Positions 1 to 8,561 of a stretch of DNA of 64,000 nucleotides are shown here, in pieces. A program made the position numbers and the translations under genes. The stretch lies in the NCBI RefSeq assembly GCF_039523735.1, contig NZ_BAAAFW010000059.1, forward strand, positions 1-64,000, given 5' to 3'. The DNA comes from Tatumella punctata (GTDB taxonomy: Bacteria > Pseudomonadota > Gammaproteobacteria > Enterobacterales > Enterobacteriaceae). Each line of letters begins with the position of its first letter. Within the stretch, counting starts at the first letter, position 1. The notes under the pieces were generated by a model that was not told the origin of the DNA, ran no database searches, and saw only the letters and a list, made by a program, of their open reading frames with translations.

Positions 1-122
1 TTCGGCCTGTTTGAGAATGGCCATAATCTGGCTGTCGGTAAAACGTGATTTTTTCATAGAGATCTCCCCTGTTCAGATTACGAGAAAATTCTACTTATGA
101 ACACACCGGTTTTTCGGGGGGA
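1..122 (-). mobile_element. IS3-family insertion sequence, left end with start of orfA (partial)
   Basis: The minus strand from position 57 encodes MKKSRFTDSQIMAILKQAE and runs off the window. This is the characteristic N-terminus of OrfA (helix-turn-helix protein) of IS3-family elements of the IS407/IS51 type. A GGGGAG ribosome-binding site lies just upstream of the ATG (about 62-70 on the plus strand). The element's outer end, a C-rich/AAAAACCGG terminal repeat, lies at about 97-122, after which phage small-terminase coding sequence begins at once. The IS has therefore inserted in the prophage terminase gene. Exact boundary, target duplication and the transposase catalytic part cannot be seen because the rest lies left of position 1. 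Confidence 0.8.
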
Positions 123-545
123 TTACCACCCGAGGCGCTGTGGAAAGCCTGCTGTGAATATTTCGAGTGGGTCGAAGCTAACCCGCTTAAAGAAACAAAG
201 GCGTTTGCATTTCAGGGCGTAGTGACTCAGGAAGAATTGCCGAAGATGCGGGCAATGACAATTGTGGGTCTTTGCATCTTCTTGGATATAGCGCGCTCTG
301 CCTGGTATACGTTCAAAGCGATGGAAGGTTTTTCGGACATCACCACGCGAGCAGAGGAAATCATCTACGATCAGAAGTTTTCCGGTGCCGCTGCTGACCT
401 GCTTAACGCAAACATCATCGCCCGGGACCTGGGCTTAAAAGAGCAATCGCAAGTCGAAGACGTGACACCTGATAAGGGAGATCGCGATAAGCGTCGCTCC
501 CGAATACAGGAGTTACTGAGCCGTGGTAAGCGAAACGATGCTTGA
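123..545 (+). pseudogene. P22 gp3-like terminase small subunit, 3' fragment (5' end removed by IS insertion)
   Basis: The frame open from about position 123 encodes PPEALWKACCEYFEW..., which corresponds to P22 gp3 (162 residues) from about residue 25 to its end. The tail (IIYDQKFSGAAADLLNANI and the DKGDRDKRRSR region) closely matches my recollection of gp3. Gp3 recognises the pac site and, with gp2, starts headful packaging. The first ~25 codons are missing here because an IS3-family end abuts the gene; the GTG at 222 is internal and not a natural start. Without an intact gp3, packaging initiation should fail. The stop overlaps or adjoins the gp2 start, as in P22. Confidence 0.88.
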
Positions 546-2022
546 TGAACTTTCAGAGGACGAGCAGATAGAGCTGCTTGAGCTTCTGGAAGAAGAGGAG
601 CAATACCGCAGGACCCACCAGTTATTTGAATACCACCCCTACGGAAAGCAGCGTGAATTTATTGATGCCGGCCACGACTTTACCGAGCGATGTTTCATGG
701 CCGGTAACCAGTTGGGTAAATCATATTCCGGTGGTGCTGAGGTGGCATTCCACCTGACCGGCCGATACCCGGGAACCAAAGGTTATCCCGCAGATGGCTC
801 TTACGGTGGTGAGTGGGGCGGCAAGCGATTCTATGAGCCGGTGGTGTTCTGGGTTGGCGGTGAGACTAACGAGACAGTAACCAAAACCACTCAGCGTATT
901 CTGTGTGGCCGTATCGAAGAAAATGACGAGCCGGGTTATGGCTCTATTCCGAAAGAAGACATCATCAGCTGGAAGAAATCGCCGTTTTATCCGAATCTGG
1001 TCGACCACCTGCTGATAAAGCATCATACAGCCGAGGGCGTTGAAGATGGCATATCAATCTGCTACTTCAAGCCATACTCGCAAAGCCGGGCACGATGGCA
1101 GGGTGACACCATTCACGGTGTCTGGTTCGATGAAGAGCCGCCGTACAGCATCTACGGCGAAGGACTGACCCGTACCAACAAATACGGCCAGTTCTCACTG
1201 CTGACATTCACCCCGCTGATGGGAATGTCTGATGTTGTCACGAAGTTCCTGAAGAACCCGAGCAAAATGCAGAAGGTGGTCAACATGACCATCTACGATG
1301 CAGATCACTACTCCGAAGAGCAGAAAGAGCAAATCATCGCTTCTTACCCTGAGCATGAGCGCGAAGCCCGTGCCCGCGGTATTCCGACGATGGGTAGCGG
1401 GCGAATATTTCAGATACCCGAAGAAACCATCAAATGTCATCCGTTCGAATGCCCTGACCACTTCTATGTTATCGACGCAATGGACTTTGGCTGGGATCAC
1501 CCGCAGGCACAGGTGCAATTGTGGTGGGATAAAGACGCCGACACGATTTATGTTTCACGCGTCTGGAAGGACAAGGAGAAAACCGCAGTACAGGCATGGG
1601 GCGCTGTTAAGTCATGGGCCAATAAAATACCCACGGCGTGGCCACATGATGGCAATCAGCATGAAAAGGGCGGCGGTGAGCAGTTAAAGGCCCAATACGC
1701 TGATGCCGGTTTCCAGATGCTTCCTGAACACGCCACATGGCCGGATGGTGGTAATGCTGTTGAGCCTGGCATATCTGAACTGCGTGACATGATGCTTGAT
1801 GGACGGTTCAAGGTGTTCAACACATGTGAGCCATTCTTTGATGAATTCCGCCTCTATCACCGTGACGAAAACGGCAAGATCGTAAAACTGAATGACGATG
1901 TTCTGTCAGCAGTCCGTTACGGCTACATGATGCGTCGGTTCGCCAAAATGATGCGCGACATCAAAAAGCCGAAAGAGAAAAAAACACCGGCACCAATCAG
2001 ACCAATTTCGCGAGGAAGATAA
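523..2022 (+). CDS. Terminase large subunit, P22 gp2-like
   Basis: A 499-residue packaging ATPase/nuclease, the same length as P22 gp2. A Walker A-type motif GNQLGKS is at residues 61-67 and a Walker B-type GVWFDEEPP near residue 200. The C-terminal half holds the headful nuclease domain, including DFGWDHPQA and the late acidic DDVLSAVRYG. The GTG start at 523 is preferred over the ATG at 538: it has an AGGAG about 10 bases upstream and gives the same spacing to the conserved LSxxEQ segment as P22. It overlaps the end of the small terminase fragment, and its TAA overlaps the portal ATG. The reading frame is intact. Confidence 0.95.
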   Translation: MVSETMLDELSEDEQIELLELLEEEEQYRRTHQLFEYHPYGKQREFIDAGHDFTERCFMAGNQLGKSYSGGAEVAFHLTGRYPGTKGYPADGSYGGEWGGKRFYEPVVFWVGGETNETVTKTTQRILCGRIEENDEPGYGSIPKEDIISWKKSPFYPNLVDHLLIKHHTAEGVEDGISICYFKPYSQSRARWQGDTIHGVWFDEEPPYSIYGEGLTRTNKYGQFSLLTFTPLMGMSDVVTKFLKNPSKMQKVVNMTIYDADHYSEEQKEQIIASYPEHEREARARGIPTMGSGRIFQIPEETIKCHPFECPDHFYVIDAMDFGWDHPQAQVQLWWDKDADTIYVSRVWKDKEKTAVQAWGAVKSWANKIPTAWPHDGNQHEKGGGEQLKAQYADAGFQMLPEHATWPDGGNAVEPGISELRDMMLDGRFKVFNTCEPFFDEFRLYHRDENGKIVKLNDDVLSAVRYGYMMRRFAKMMRDIKKPKEKKTPAPIRPISRGR

Positions 2023-4214
2023 TGGCCGACACCAATGACAGACTGGATGACATTCTCGGTAAGTTTGACCGGGACTGGACTGCCAGCGAAGAAGCCAGAA
2101 CCGAGGCGAAAAACGATTTATTCTTTAGTCGGGTGAGCCAGTGGGACGATTGGCTGACCAAATACACCACCCTGCAATATCGCGGACAGTTCGATATTGT
2201 GCGCCCGGTCGTGCGGAAACTGGTTGCTGAAATGCGACAGAACCCTATTGATGTGCTGTTCCGGCCCAAGGACAACGCCGACCCGAACGCTGCTGAAATC
2301 CTGATGGGTATGTACCGCACCGACATGCGACACAACACCGCTAAGACCTCGGTTAACGTGGCGGTGAAAGAGCAGATCGAATGTGGAATTGGTGCCTGGC
2401 GTATCGTCACTGAGTACGAAGACGAGGACCCGACCAGCAATAACCAGATTATCCGGCGCGTACCGATTCATGAGGCGTGTTCGCACGTTATCTGGGATGC
2501 CAATGCAAAGCAGCAGGACAAGTCAGACGCAAAGCACGTCACCGTCATTAGCGCGTTGTCGCAGGATGGCTGGGAATCATTTGCTGAAGAGTTCGGACTT
2601 GATGCCACCGATATTCCGTCCTTCCAGTCTCCGAATGACTGGGTGTTCCCATGGATGACAAACAACGTCATTCACATTGCTGAGTATTACGAGGTCGTCG
2701 AGAAAAAAGAAATCGCGTTTATCTACGAAGACCCGCTGACCGGTGAGCCGGTGAGTTACTTCAAGCGTGATATTCAGAACGTCATCGACATGCTGGCCGA
2801 CCGTGGCATGAAGAAAATCGGTGAGCGTAAAATCAAGCGTTCACGGGTGTACAAAACCATCCTGTCATCGTCTGCCATCCTGAAGGATAAGCAACTGATT
2901 GCCGGTGAGCACCTGCCGATCGTGCCGGTGTTCGGTGAGTGGGGATTTGTCGAGGACAAGGAAGTTTATGAGGGTATTGTCCGGCTGACGAAAGACGGCC
3001 AGCGCCTGCGCAATATGATCATGAGCTTCAACGCCGATATTGTGGCCCGTAACCCTCGCAAGAAGCCTATTTTTTACCCTGAGCAGATTGAAGGTTACGA
3101 GTATATGTATTCGGGTGACGCTGATTACCCGTACTACCTGCAGAACCGAACCGACGAGAGCAGCAGTGATTTACCGCTCGGTGCCATTGGTTATCTGGAT
3201 GATCCGGAGATACCACCTGCCAACCAGTACGCACTCCAGGCTGCATCTGATGCTGTTCAGCAGGTTGCTGATTTGGGCGTCGATAACCAGGCGGCAAATG
3301 GTCAGGTGGCATTCGACACTGTTAATCAGTTAAACATGCGCTCAGATCTGCAGACATTCGTGTTTCAGGACAATCTGGCTACTGCGATGCGCCGTGACGG
3401 TGAGATTTACGCATCAATGGTCAGTGATATATACGACGTTCCGCGCACGGTCACCATGACACTGCCGGATGGCGAAGAGAAGACAGTCCAGACGATGACC
3501 AGCGTGGTAGATGTGGCATCCGGGCAGACAGTAGTACTGAACGACATCAGCGGTCGGTTTGAGTGCTATACCGATGTTGGTCCGTCTTTCCAGTCAATGA
3601 AAGAGCAGCACCGCGCTGAACTGAAAGAATTGCTCGGACAGATTGACCCGTCACAGCAGGTCTGGAACGTATTGCTGTTGCAGTATCTGACATTGCTGGA
3701 TGGAAAGGGTATCGAAATCACCCGTGACTACGCCAATAAGCAGCTGGTTATTCAGGGACTCAAACAGCCTGAAACCGCAGAGGAACAGCAGTGGTTACAG
3801 GAAGCGCAACAGCAGCAACAGAACCAACCTGATCCGGCAATGGTTCAGGCTCAGGGTGTACTGGCGCAAGGTCAGGCCGAACAGATGAAAGCGCAGAACC
3901 AGCAGCAGGACCTGCAGATTAAAGCTTACACCGCGCAGCAGCAGGCGCAGTTAACTCAGGCTCAGGCAGTCCAGGCACTGGCGAACGCTAAATCACTTAA
4001 CGACAAGTCACTACGGGATGCGCTCAGTGTCCTGTCTGACTGGTACCAGAAACAGAATACCGCGGCACATAACGATGCAGACCAGATGCTGAGAGCTAAC
4101 CAGCAGCATCACGGACAGCAACTCGATATTGCCAACCTCCTGCAACAGCGGAGTCAGCAACAACCGGTTCCGCAGCAACAGAATCAGCAACCTTCCGCCA
4201 TTCCTGGCGAGTAA
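2022..4214 (+). CDS. Portal protein, P22 gp1-like
   Basis: A 730-residue portal (P22 gp1 is 725). Twelve copies form the ring at one capsid vertex through which DNA is packaged and ejected. The N-terminal segment (TEAKNDLFFSRVSQWDDW, TLQYRGQFDIVRPVVRKL) and the central core (LIAGEHLPIVPVFGEWGFVE) closely match the P22 family. The last ~130 residues are very rich in glutamine, as expected for the helical barrel/C-terminal tail of this family. The start codon overlaps the stop of the large terminase (TAATG), indicating translational coupling. The frame is intact. Confidence 0.95.
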   Translation: MADTNDRLDDILGKFDRDWTASEEARTEAKNDLFFSRVSQWDDWLTKYTTLQYRGQFDIVRPVVRKLVAEMRQNPIDVLFRPKDNADPNAAEILMGMYRTDMRHNTAKTSVNVAVKEQIECGIGAWRIVTEYEDEDPTSNNQIIRRVPIHEACSHVIWDANAKQQDKSDAKHVTVISALSQDGWESFAEEFGLDATDIPSFQSPNDWVFPWMTNNVIHIAEYYEVVEKKEIAFIYEDPLTGEPVSYFKRDIQNVIDMLADRGMKKIGERKIKRSRVYKTILSSSAILKDKQLIAGEHLPIVPVFGEWGFVEDKEVYEGIVRLTKDGQRLRNMIMSFNADIVARNPRKKPIFYPEQIEGYEYMYSGDADYPYYLQNRTDESSSDLPLGAIGYLDDPEIPPANQYALQAASDAVQQVADLGVDNQAANGQVAFDTVNQLNMRSDLQTFVFQDNLATAMRRDGEIYASMVSDIYDVPRTVTMTLPDGEEKTVQTMTSVVDVASGQTVVLNDISGRFECYTDVGPSFQSMKEQHRAELKELLGQIDPSQQVWNVLLLQYLTLLDGKGIEITRDYANKQLVIQGLKQPETAEEQQWLQEAQQQQQNQPDPAMVQAQGVLAQGQAEQMKAQNQQQDLQIKAYTAQQQAQLTQAQAVQALANAKSLNDKSLRDALSVLSDWYQKQNTAAHNDADQMLRANQQHHGQQLDIANLLQQRSQQQPVPQQQNQQPSAIPGE

Positions 4215-4239
4215 CTTTATCCCTTCCATGAGGTGAATC

Positions 4240-5151
4240 ATGAGTAATACCGACGATATTCAGGCAACTGAAGAATAAACCCTGCCCGGCGATCAGCAAG
4301 CGGCACTTGATGATAGTCAGCTAACCGGTAATGCCAACGGTGGCGAAGGTCAGGATGAGGGCTTCGAGATTGTTCTGGGTGACGACGAGAACAAGCAGAA
4401 ACAAGACCCGGCAACCAACGCTAAGTTTGCTCAGGCGCGTATTGAGCGTAAGCGCCAGCGTGAAATTGAACAGCAGATTGAAGCTGTTCGACGTGGTGAA
4501 GTGCCGGAGAATTTGCGTGTTAACCCCGACCTGCCGCCACAGCCTGACATCAATCAGTATCTGTCGGATGAAGGTCTGGAGAAATACGGATACGACCAGA
4601 CGCGGGCACTTGCAGCATTCAGTCAGGCTAACAACGACTGGCTGATTAAGGCTCAGGATGCCCGCAGCAATGCAGTCGCAGAGCAGGGCCGTAAAACGCA
4701 GGAGTATACGCAAAGTTCAACGCAGACGGTCGAGGCAGTACGCAAACACTACGATGCGGCAGAGAAGTTAAATCTTCCTGACTATCAGGAGAAAGAAGAC
4801 AGTTTCCGGTCACTGGTACCTGAGGGTATCGATACCGAAATCATGCGTCTGTTTCCTGAAAAGTCAGCGGCAATTATGTACCACCTGGGTGCTAACCCAG
4901 AGAAGTTACGCCAAATCGTAGCAATGGACGGCCAGCAGGCCCTCATTGAACTGGCCCGACTCGATGCAAAACTCACGATTAAGCCTCGCGGTAAACCCGT
5001 TTCGAAAGCCCCACCGGCTGATGAAGCTGTGTCCGGCGAAGTTACAGCTGCAAACCGCGAATCTCTGCAAAAGCAGATGGATAAAGCGGCCAGCAGCGGT
5101 GACACGGAGAATTACCGCAAACTGAAAGCAAAACTTAAAGGAATCCGATAA
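4240..5151 (+). pseudogene. Scaffolding protein, P22 gp8-like, with in-frame TAA at codon 13
   Basis: From the ATG at 4240 (GAGGTGAATC upstream) the frame reads MSNTDDIQATEE, then TAA at 4276-4278, then TLPGDQQ... and stays open to 5151. Ignoring the stop, the gene has 303 residues, exactly the P22 scaffold length, and its C-terminal coat-binding end (YRKLKAKLKGIR) is intact. P22 has a leucine at the stop position, so a TTA-to-TAA change would explain it. Scaffold is needed for procapsid assembly. Re-initiation at a downstream codon such as GTG 4501 would yield a 216-residue C-terminal protein, but no convincing ribosome-binding site precedes it. The stop codon overlaps the coat ATG. Confidence 0.9.
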
Positions 5152-6446
5152 TGGCTCTTAATGAAGGTCAGTTAGTAACCTATGCTATCGACGAGGTGAT
5201 CAACACCGTCGAAAACCTGACGCCAATGGCGCAGAAAGCAACCAAATACACCCCGCCAGCCGCGTCAATGCAGCGTTCCAGTAACACTGTCTGGATGCCG
5301 GTAGAACAGGAATCACCAAGCCAGGAAGGCTGGGACCTGACCGGCAAAGAAACCGGCATTGAAGAGCTGAGCGTTGCAGTTAACCTGGGCGACCCGGATA
5401 ACGATTATTTCGCTCTGCGTGCCGATGACCTGCGTGATGAAACCAGCTATCGCCGCCGCATTCAGGCATCAGCGCGTAAACTGGCGAACAATCTGGAACT
5501 GAAAATTGCCAATATGGCGGCAGATATGGGCTCACTGGTAGTGACCGACCCTGCACAGATCAATGGTGATTCATCTAAAGGCTGGGACTTTGTTGCTCAT
5601 GCTGAAGCGTTAATGTTCAGCCGTGAATTGAATCGGGATGCCGGGCTGTCATGGTTCTTCAACCCTGATGACTACCGCAAGGCCGGATACAACCTGGTTG
5701 GCCGCGATATTTTCGGTAACGTACCGGAAGACGCCTACAAATCAGGAACCATTCAGCGGCAGGTTGCCGGGTTTGATGATGTTATGCGCTCACCGAAACT
5801 GCCAACGCTGAACGCCTCAACCGCAACCGGTATTACTGTTTCTGGTGCTCAGTCATTCGCGCCTCAGGCGTGGAAGCTGGATAACGATGGTAACAAAACC
5901 AACGTTGATAACCGTTTCGCTACTGTCACTGTGTCCAGCACAACAGGATTTAAGCGCGGAGATAAAATCTCGTTTGCCGGTGTGAAATTCCTCGGCCAGA
6001 TGGCTAAGAACGTCCTGACCGATGATGCGACATTCTCAGTGGTTAACGTGGTTGACGGTACCCATCTGGAAATCACGCCGAAGCCGGTAGCCCTGAATGA
6101 TACCAACCTGTCACCGGAACAACGCGCTTACGCCAACGTTAACACCACGCTGGCAGACACTACCGCTATCAATATCCTGAACGTGGCCACAGCCAAAACT
6201 AACGTTTTCTGGGCTGATGATTCGATTCGTATCGTGTCTCAGCCGATCCCAGCTAACAGCGACCTGTTTGCTGGCATGAAAACGACTGCGTTTGATATTC
6301 CGGGCGTAGGTGTGAGCGGCATCATGGCGACTCAGGGTGACATTGCAACGCTGACCGGCAAATGCCGTATCGCACTCTGGTATGGCGTGAATGCAACCCG
6401 TCCGGAAGCAATCGGTGTTGGCCTGGCGGGTCAGGCCGCGGCTTAA
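5151..6446 (+). CDS. Major capsid (coat) protein, P22 gp5-like
   Basis: A 431-residue coat protein (P22 gp5 has 430) with the HK97-type fold plus the inserted telokin-like domain of this family. It begins MALNEGQLVTYAIDEVINTV, the typical P22-family N-terminus, and the ATG overlaps the scaffold stop (TAATG). The inserted domain would fall around residues 220-350, where the sequence is rich in threonine and valine strands. The frame is intact even though the scaffold gene it depends on is interrupted. A short G/C hairpin with a T run follows the gene. Confidence 0.94.
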   Translation: MALNEGQLVTYAIDEVINTVENLTPMAQKATKYTPPAASMQRSSNTVWMPVEQESPSQEGWDLTGKETGIEELSVAVNLGDPDNDYFALRADDLRDETSYRRRIQASARKLANNLELKIANMAADMGSLVVTDPAQINGDSSKGWDFVAHAEALMFSRELNRDAGLSWFFNPDDYRKAGYNLVGRDIFGNVPEDAYKSGTIQRQVAGFDDVMRSPKLPTLNASTATGITVSGAQSFAPQAWKLDNDGNKTNVDNRFATVTVSSTTGFKRGDKISFAGVKFLGQMAKNVLTDDATFSVVNVVDGTHLEITPKPVALNDTNLSPEQRAYANVNTTLADTTAINILNVATAKTNVFWADDSIRIVSQPIPANSDLFAGMKTTAFDIPGVGVSGIMATQGDIATLTGKCRIALWYGVNATRPEAIGVGLAGQAAA

Positions 6447-6465
6447 TCACGGCTGTTTAATTAAT

Positions 6466-6484
6466 GGGGCTTAGGCCCCTTTTC
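6466..6484 (+). terminator. Short hairpin with T run after the coat gene
   Basis: GGGGC, a 4-base loop, GCCCC and then TTTT lie between the coat stop and the next small gene. This could be a weak intrinsic terminator or a processing site that raises coat expression relative to downstream genes. The stem is only five pairs, so termination is uncertain. Confidence 0.45.
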
Positions 6485-6495
6485 GTGAGGCTGAT

Positions 6496-6684
6496 ATGGA
6501 TACCGCAGTTTATAAGCCTGGCGGCCCGTGCAAGGTATGGGGTGTCATGGCACACGTTAAAGTGGTGGATCACACCGAAGTGGAAAAGCACGTAAAAAAC
6601 GGCTGGCTTGACCACCCGTCAAAACTGCTTGATAAGTCAGGTCGCCGCAAGGCTAAGGCGGTTACTGATGCTGACTCAGACTAA
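6496..6684 (+). CDS. Small phage protein between coat and gp4, unknown function
   Basis: A 62-residue ORF with a GTGAGG ribosome-binding site 8 bases upstream. The product is basic and charged (MDTAVYKPGGPCKVWG at the start; KSGRRKAKA near the end), with no membrane segment. Position between coat and the gp4 adaptor matches small unnamed genes of Sf6/HK620-type phages. Its end overlaps the gp4 start by 17 bases, so it is in the same transcription unit. I do not recognise a domain; a role in head completion is only suggested by position. Confidence 0.75.
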   Translation: MDTAVYKPGGPCKVWGVMAHVKVVDHTEVEKHVKNGWLDHPSKLLDKSGRRKAKAVTDADSD

Positions 6685-7186
6685 AGGCGATATTGTTCGC
6701 GCCGCGCTGCGAAAGCTGGGTATTGCTTCTGATGCCACACTGACAGACGTTGAGCCTCAATCAATGGAAGACGCCGTTGATGACCTCGAAATGATGATGT
6801 CTGAGTGGTATCAGGATGGTCAGGGGATCATCACTGGCTATGTTTTTGCTGATGATGATAACCCGCCGGCAGAAGGTGACGACCACGGTATGCGGTCCAG
6901 TTCAGTCAGTGCCGTGGTTCATAACCTGGCGCTTCGCATCGCACCTGATTATGTGGTTACGCCAGCTGACAAAGTGGTAATGACTGCCCGTTACGGAAAA
7001 GAACGGCTGATGAAGTCCACCGCCATCAATCGTGCTGCCAGTATCGGATACTCATATCCTCAGCGGATGCCTGTTGGCTCCGGTAACCGCCTAGCGACTT
7101 ACAACAACTGGAATTTCTACCCAGGGAAACAGAATGCCAATCCAACAGTTACCCCTGATGAAGGGGATAGCGAAGAGTCCGGCTAA
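6668..7186 (+). CDS. Head-tail adaptor / tail accessory factor, P22 gp4-like
   Basis: A 172-residue protein (P22 gp4: 166). Gp4 binds under the portal and closes the packaged head; in P22 it also has peptidoglycan-hydrolysing activity. TKGDIVRAALRKLGIASDAT and the QSMEDAVDDLEMMMSEWYQDG segment match the family. The ATG at 6668 is chosen because family members begin within a few residues of TKGD; the longer open frame upstream lies inside the preceding small gene. Its 3' end overlaps gp10 by 53 bases. Confidence 0.92.
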   Translation: MLTQTKGDIVRAALRKLGIASDATLTDVEPQSMEDAVDDLEMMMSEWYQDGQGIITGYVFADDDNPPAEGDDHGMRSSSVSAVVHNLALRIAPDYVVTPADKVVMTARYGKERLMKSTAINRAASIGYSYPQRMPVGSGNRLATYNNWNFYPGKQNANPTVTPDEGDSEESG

Positions 7187-8561
7187 CGCTGATTATATTG
7201 ATGCGCTGCCGGTTAACATGCTGGCGACACCGAAAGAGGTGTTGAACTCCAGTGGGTATCTCCGGTCTTTTCCGGGCATTGATAAACGTGATGATGTGGC
7301 TGGCCTGTCCAGGGGCGTACAGTTTAATTCTCATGAGTCGGTAGTATATCGGGTGCTGGGTGGAAAACTGTATCGCGGTCAGTCACAGGTGGGTGATGTG
7401 TCAGGTTCAGGACGAATCGGCATGGCCCACTCAGCAACAAGTCAGGCAGTGGCAGCTAATGGTGTGCTGACTCTTTACCGTTATGACGGGGCCACTAAAA
7501 CAATGCAAAACTGGCCGTCAACGGTAGGAGATGTGACCTATGCGCAGTACGATATCGGTTCAGTTCGTGATGTGTGTCGGTTGCGTGGTCGTTATCTGTG
7601 GGTAAAGGACGGTTCTCAGGACTTCGGTGTAACGGACCTTGAGGACGAATCACACCCCGACCAGTACCGTCCATTCTATACTGCAGAGAGTCAGCCTGAT
7701 GGCATCCTTGCCTGTGATACGTGGCGTGACTTCGCAGTGATGTTTGGCTCTGCCACAATTGAGTATTTTTCTCTTACTGGCTCGACAGACACCAGTGCTG
7801 CAATTTATGTATCCCAGCCGTCATTGATGGTGCAGAAGGGTATTGCCGGTACGCGTTGCAAGTGTAAGTTCGGTGACTCTCATGCATTCATTAGCAACCC
7901 GTCCAGTGGAGCACCTTCGGTTTACGCCATCAGTCAGGGCTCTGCCACGCCTATTGCTACAGCCAGTATTGAGAAGGTTCTTCGCAGCTATTCAGCGTCC
8001 GATCTTGCATCTTCAATCATGGAAACACTGCGATTCGATGGTCATGAGCTGATGCTCATCCATTTGCCCGATCACGTTCTCTGCTATGACGCATCGTCCA
8101 GCAGCAACGGACCCCAGTGGAGCATACTGAAAACAGGTCTGTACGACTCACCGCATCGCAGCATAGATTTTATGTTTGAAGGAAATCAGATTACGTGTGG
8201 CGATAAAGTGGAATCAGTGACCGGTCAGCTTAATTTTTCATCATCCGCACAATATGTCGCCCAGCAGGAGCACCTGCTTTACACGCCGCTATTCAAAGCC
8301 GACAACATGCGGGTATTCGATTTTGAGCTTGAGGCATCGACCGGTGTTGCTCAGGTCGCCGACCGGCTGTTTTTATCCGCAACGACTGACGGCATTAATT
8401 TCGGTCGTGAGCAGATGATTGAACAAAATTCGCCATTCGTATATGACCGGCGCGTTTTGTGGCGCAGGTTCGGACGCATCCGTAAGAATGTGGGCGTGAA
8501 GGTGCGAATCATAACCACTTCTCCTGTGACCTTGTCAGGGTGTCAGGTAAGGCTGGAATAA
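7134..8561 (+). CDS. Packaged DNA stabilisation (tail hub) protein, P22 gp10-like
   Basis: A 475-residue protein (P22 gp10: 472) that forms the hexameric tail hub between gp4 and the needle. The opening MPIQQLPLMKGIAKSPANAD and the LPVNMLATPKEVLNSSGYLR segment match the family, as does the C-terminal SPVTLSGCQVRLE. The start lies within the gp4 gene, and the stop overlaps the tail needle ATG (TAATG). No frame damage is seen. Confidence 0.94.
   Translation: MPIQQLPLMKGIAKSPANADYIDALPVNMLATPKEVLNSSGYLRSFPGIDKRDDVAGLSRGVQFNSHESVVYRVLGGKLYRGQSQVGDVSGSGRIGMAHSATSQAVAANGVLTLYRYDGATKTMQNWPSTVGDVTYAQYDIGSVRDVCRLRGRYLWVKDGSQDFGVTDLEDESHPDQYRPFYTAESQPDGILACDTWRDFAVMFGSATIEYFSLTGSTDTSAAIYVSQPSLMVQKGIAGTRCKCKFGDSHAFISNPSSGAPSVYAISQGSATPIATASIEKVLRSYSASDLASSIMETLRFDGHELMLIHLPDHVLCYDASSSSNGPQWSILKTGLYDSPHRSIDFMFEGNQITCGDKVESVTGQLNFSSSAQYVAQQEHLLYTPLFKADNMRVFDFELEASTGVAQVADRLFLSATTDGINFGREQMIEQNSPFVYDRRVLWRRFGRIRKNVGVKVRIITTSPVTLSGCQVRLE

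Noticed and set aside
4501..5151. GTG 4501 as the true start of a short scaffold protein
   Set aside because: There is no good ribosome-binding site, and in-frame homology to P22 gp8 extends upstream to ATG 4240, so it is better read as one gene with a nonsense codon.
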